Source: Argentina anserina (Eukaryota > Streptophyta > Magnoliopsida > Rosales > Rosaceae). Taken from it: 64,000 nt of DNA. The notes under the pieces are model-generated. The model saw only the letters and a program-made list of their open reading frames with translations, searched no databases and was not told the DNA's origin. A program made the translations under genes and the position numbers. Location: NCBI RefSeq assembly GCF_933775445.1, contig NC_065877.1, forward strand, positions 35,662,694 to 35,726,693. The letters are read 5' to 3'. How positions within the stretch are numbered: position 1 is the stretch's first letter; each line of letters opens with the position of its first letter. Below are positions 60,201-64,000 of the stretch, in pieces.

Positions 60201-63200
60201 GGTGCCCAGTACTGTTCTCAATACCAATTTCTTAGAGATAGAAGTAACAGTTCAACATTGCTAACTGTTGGAAATGGGGTTCTAGTGGTCAAAATGGGGG
60301 CTGGGTTGCATGGAAAGGAAGAGGAAGTTCTAGATGTTTTATATAGGAGGCCCAAAAAAGCTAAGTTGGCTGGGGTTCAAATTAAGAATGACCGTCCACC
60401 TCCTCTTGGGAAGCCATTGTGCTTGAGGATCCCTCCTGCACTTGTTGGTGACTTATATCAGGTATGGGGACGCTCTTTACAAATGTTTGTTTATATATTC
60501 TGATTGTTAGATTATCTTTTGAGACGTGAAGTAATTGACAGGGACAAAACTTATTCGTCTTCTGCTTATATACTCAGGTTTGGGAAATACTATGGCGCTT
60601 CCATGGTATTTTGGGTCTAAAGGAGGCTTTTTCATTAAGTGAACTTGAAGATGAACTCATAAGCCCTTGGTTTGCGAGCTCAGATCTACCAGAGAAGTAT
60701 GAGAGTGAAATTCAGGGCACCAAAGCTTTGAAAGCACATAAAGTTGATTGTAGAAATGATCTAGTTCTATCTTCAAGCTCGAAGTCCGCTTCACCAGTTT
60801 CTAAGGAAAATCCTCATGCGTTCATTCATATGGAAACTGGAGCAACGAAGGAGGCAGCTCAAGCTAAAATCGCTTCTGTAACCTACAATAGGTGTTCCGG
60901 CATAGCTTTGACAAAGGCTCATGCCTCACTGCTAAGAGTGCTCATAGGCGATTTGCAGTACAAGGTAGCTGCACTGGTTGATCCGAATTTTGAGTCTGGA
61001 GAGTTCAAGTCAAAGCGGGGAAGAAAGAAAGATATTGATTGTTCTATCCCTGTGAAAAGATCTAAGCTACTCCCAATTAATGAACTGACTTGGCCGGAGT
61101 TGGCCCGAAGATACCTGTTGGCTGTAATAGCCATGGACGGAAACCTTGACTCTGCTGAAATTACTGGACGTGAAAGCGGTAAAGTATTTCGCTGCTTACA
61201 AGGTGATGGTGGCGTCCTTTGTGGCTCTTTAACTGGAGTAGCGGGGATGGAAGCAGATGCACTTGTAAGTCAGATCTTATCATTTTGAGGTGGTATGACA
61301 TTTATTATATAATTCTTTTGAAATGATTAGGTTCTGAAATGACAGGGGAATCCCAATCCTGTGCTCTTCATCTGGCTCAGAATTTCAGCTTAATCATATC
61401 ATACATACTCATTAATCATGTCAGTTTTGTTTTAATTATCTTAAATTTAAGAAAGGAGAGACAATTAAAGAAGAGTCATCGGTAGCTTTCTAGTGTTTAG
61501 ATGCTGACAAGAGGTCTACGACCTAGGCAAACTGCAGTCTTAAGTACACTGTGCTACTGGCCTCACCTACCCGGAACAATGTCTCTGTCTCAGCTGGCTA
61601 CAGCTTCTAAATCAGAATAGGAAAGTCACCAATTTGTAACTGTCAGGGCCAATCTAGAAGCCCGAAACATCACTCTGTTCCTTGAGAAGTTACCTCTAAC
61701 CGCAGCTTCCCTGCTAAAATACTGGCTTTCTATGCTGTTGGAATAACCCAACAGTTGCCAGCACCTTGATATTATCCTTAAGCAATGGGCCATAGAGTTA
61801 TCTTCACCATTCAATACTGGCAAAGGGATTGTCCATGATCTCTTCAACACTAACAGTTGTTTAATTAGTTTTACGTTCCAGAAACAGATTGATGTGGTCA
61901 ATTAGTTTAATTCAAACCTTTGACTTTTCAAATTGTTGGGAACTACTACATTCGTGATATATTTGGACTGGGCAAGTTTTGGGCAGTTTCTGTTCAAATG
62001 GTCATTTCCCCTACAGGCAGTGGTTTGCTATTTGAGAGATAATGGTTTAGGATCTTGATTTTATTGGTTTCTTCTGATTGTACTGTAACTGTGATTTTGT
62101 GTGTCATCCTATTTTGTTTGCATCTCTCAACAGCTTATATCTGCAATATATAGACTTGGTGCTATGACTAGTGAAAATGAATGTGCATATTAATGTTCAT
62201 ATTTGTTTAAATTGCAGTTTCTTGCAGACGCCACAAAGAAAATATTTGCTTCACTTAATGGGGAAACTCATGTATTCACCATTGAAGAAGAAGAGTCTGA
62301 TGGAACGGTGTCTGTTGAAACAAATTTGGGAAATGATGGTAATATTCCAGTGTGGGCGCAGATGCTGGAACCTGTTAGAAAGCTGCCAACAAATGTGGGA
62401 ACAAGAATCAGAAAATGTGTGTATGAAGCATTGGAAAAGGATCCACCTGAATGGGCAAAGAAAATACTGGAACATTCGATCAGTAAGGAAGTTTACAAGG
62501 GCAATGCTTCAGGACCTACAAAGGTGCTTTGTTAGTAACTTAATATGTTATTAACTACTGGTTTTTGTCTGATAGATAAGAACTGCAATTTTCATTGTGA
62601 CAGTTTGCAATAGCAGGGTTATCTTACATGCAATGCCGGCACAACACTAATTTAATTTGTATGCCTCCCACTCGCTGTAGTGTAGACCTACCAACTTCTT
62701 TCTGTTGTCCTGTGCCCTTTATGGAACCAGTTGTATTCTCTATAGGTATAAGTTATGAGCCTAGTTGATTAGGAGAGAAGTTAGCTTAGACTTTAATATG
62801 TTCCCTGACCAGGTTCTGACCATCCTGTCATGCTGTGGCTAACAAGTATTAATGTGAGTTGTACTTTTTAACTTTCTCATCTTAAGCTTCTAATTTTTTT
62901 TAAAGCACTTAATAATATTAATAAACAGTCAATTATACCACCATTTTAGGGTTGCGTCCTTGTGCTTGTTATGGAACTAAAATTTACCTTTTTCTATGGT
63001 TGTGTCTCTGAAGGCTAACGTGCATTTTTGTGTTATAACTAAATACGTGTGATACTGAATTTGTTCTTGTTGATTGGGCACAGAAAGCGGTTATTTCACT
63101 CCTAGCAGATGTATTGGCAGAAGCCTTAAAACAGAAGTCTGAGAAGGGAAAAAAACGGAAGATTAATGTCTCCATTTCTGATGTTATTATGAAAAAATGT

Positions 63201-64000
63201 CGCATTGTATTTCGTCGCGCGGCTGCTGCAGATGACACAAGGGTCTTCTGCAATTTGCTGGGAAGAAAGCTGATGAATCCAAGTGATAATGATGATGAGG
63301 GACTCCTTGGGTCTCCAGCCATGGTGTCTCGACCTTTGGACTTCAGGACTATTGACTTGAGATTGGCAGCTGGATCCTATGGCGGATCACATGAAGCTTT
63401 CTCTGAGGATGTTAGGCAGGTCTGTTTTCTATGATTTTGAGGTGTTTTGTAACAAACTTCCATTTTACATTTTATTTCTTCCAATGTTATTAGTGTAGAT
63501 ATTATTGAAATGTAAGATTCTAATAGTTGTTTTCCCTCTCTTTCCCCTTTTATCAGATACTGTTTTACCTGCTTGTCTATGATAATAGGTTGATAAGTAG
63601 TTAAGTACATACGTTATAGAAGAGTAAGCACTTAATTTTTTACACCATTCTGTCTATCCAGGGTGCAAATTTTAACATATAAACACAGATTGAAACCAAC
63701 TGGTTAAATTTGTTTTGAGTCTTCATATATTATGTGTTTTGTCTGCCAGTAAATAGTGATATTGATTCATGGTTGCATAATATATTTCATTTCTAGCTTC
63801 CAAATTCCAATATCGGACATTTGAAGCTACAAATGGAAGAGTAGATGGTGAAGTCCTTTTAATTTTTTTTTTTTAAAGTTTAGTGATTTATTTCATGTTG
63901 CAGTTATGGAGTAATCTACGTATTGCTTATGGTGATCAGCCTGACTTGGTCGAGTTGGTTGAGACGTTATCTCAAAGTTTTGAAACATTATATGAGGAGG
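57282..64000 (+). CDS. MBD9: MBD9-like chromatin reader with PHD and MBD domains (3' end outside window)
   Basis: Seven exons are visible: 57282-57754, 58425-59088, 59355-60461, 60578-61264, 62218-62523, 63084-63419 and 63904-64000 (cut by the window edge), encoding 1,223 residues. An EAR-like LDIDLNE lies near residue 21. A PHD finger follows with C69, C72, C84, C87, H92, C95, C111 and C114. The MBD (about 260-305) reads GVLEEGWRVEF ... YCAPNGKTF. An FYRN-like block (about 410-435, GYRSCWHDRITGSLF) and downstream conserved blocks RESGKVFRCLQGDGG and LGRKLMNPSDNDDEGLLGSP match Arabidopsis MBD9 (about 2,170 residues). MBD9 affects flowering, branching and histone acetylation. The exon at 63084 enters the conserved part before the bromodomain and further PHD fingers, which should lie beyond the window. 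Upstream GA-rich and T-rich leader sequence is present. Confidence 0.93.

Overview
This is nuclear DNA of a eudicot plant. It has AT-rich intergenic DNA, GT-AG introns, GA/CT microsatellites in 5' leaders, miniature inverted-repeat elements (MITEs) and plant-specific gene families. The repeat types would fit Rosaceae, but that placement is an inference and nothing here proves it. There are no operons, CRISPR arrays or bacterial features.

Layout from left to right: a RING-H2 ubiquitin ligase of the ATL family (1257-2360, +); a small conserved unknown basic protein (4680-5174, -); a secreted peptide-hormone precursor ending in a CEP/PIP-like motif (7358-7639, +); a seven-exon NHL-repeat membrane protein (9103-12009, -); an eight-exon KUP/HAK/KT potassium transporter of the KUP6/KUP8 type (13621-18306, -). 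Next comes a gene-poor, repeat-rich stretch of about 14 kb. It holds a MITE, an orphan copy of the CNGC leader region, a broken HtrA/Deg-like protease, and a 3.0-kb LTR-like element nested inside a MITE. Then come a six-exon cyclic-nucleotide-gated channel (32477-35622, +), the proteasome/BRCA2 cofactor DSS1/SEM1 (36881-37648, -), a single-exon UGT90-like glycosyltransferase (38990-40423, -), a fifteen-exon DUF3754 membrane protein (44228-48797, -), a TOG/ARM-repeat protein with a long 5'UTR intron (52152-54044, +) and the first 1,223 codons of an MBD9-like chromatin reader (57282-64000, +, running off the window).

The genes are independent units rather than a pathway. The ARM-repeat and MBD9 genes sit side by side in the same orientation, as I recall for Arabidopsis At3g01450 and At3g01460, so that pair looks like old conserved synteny. 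Exon structures for all multi-exon genes were read by hand from GT/AG sites and reading-frame continuity; each gives one open frame, with no internal stop, ending at a stop codon or at the window edge.

I found no convincing previously undescribed biological system. The most interesting observations are a non-canonical GQT pore filter and an in-frame stop-free intron in the CNGC, the duplicated CNGC leader separated from any channel gene, the nested transposon with exact target-site duplications, a uORF overlapping the MBD9 start by one base, and the His-rich peptide precursor.
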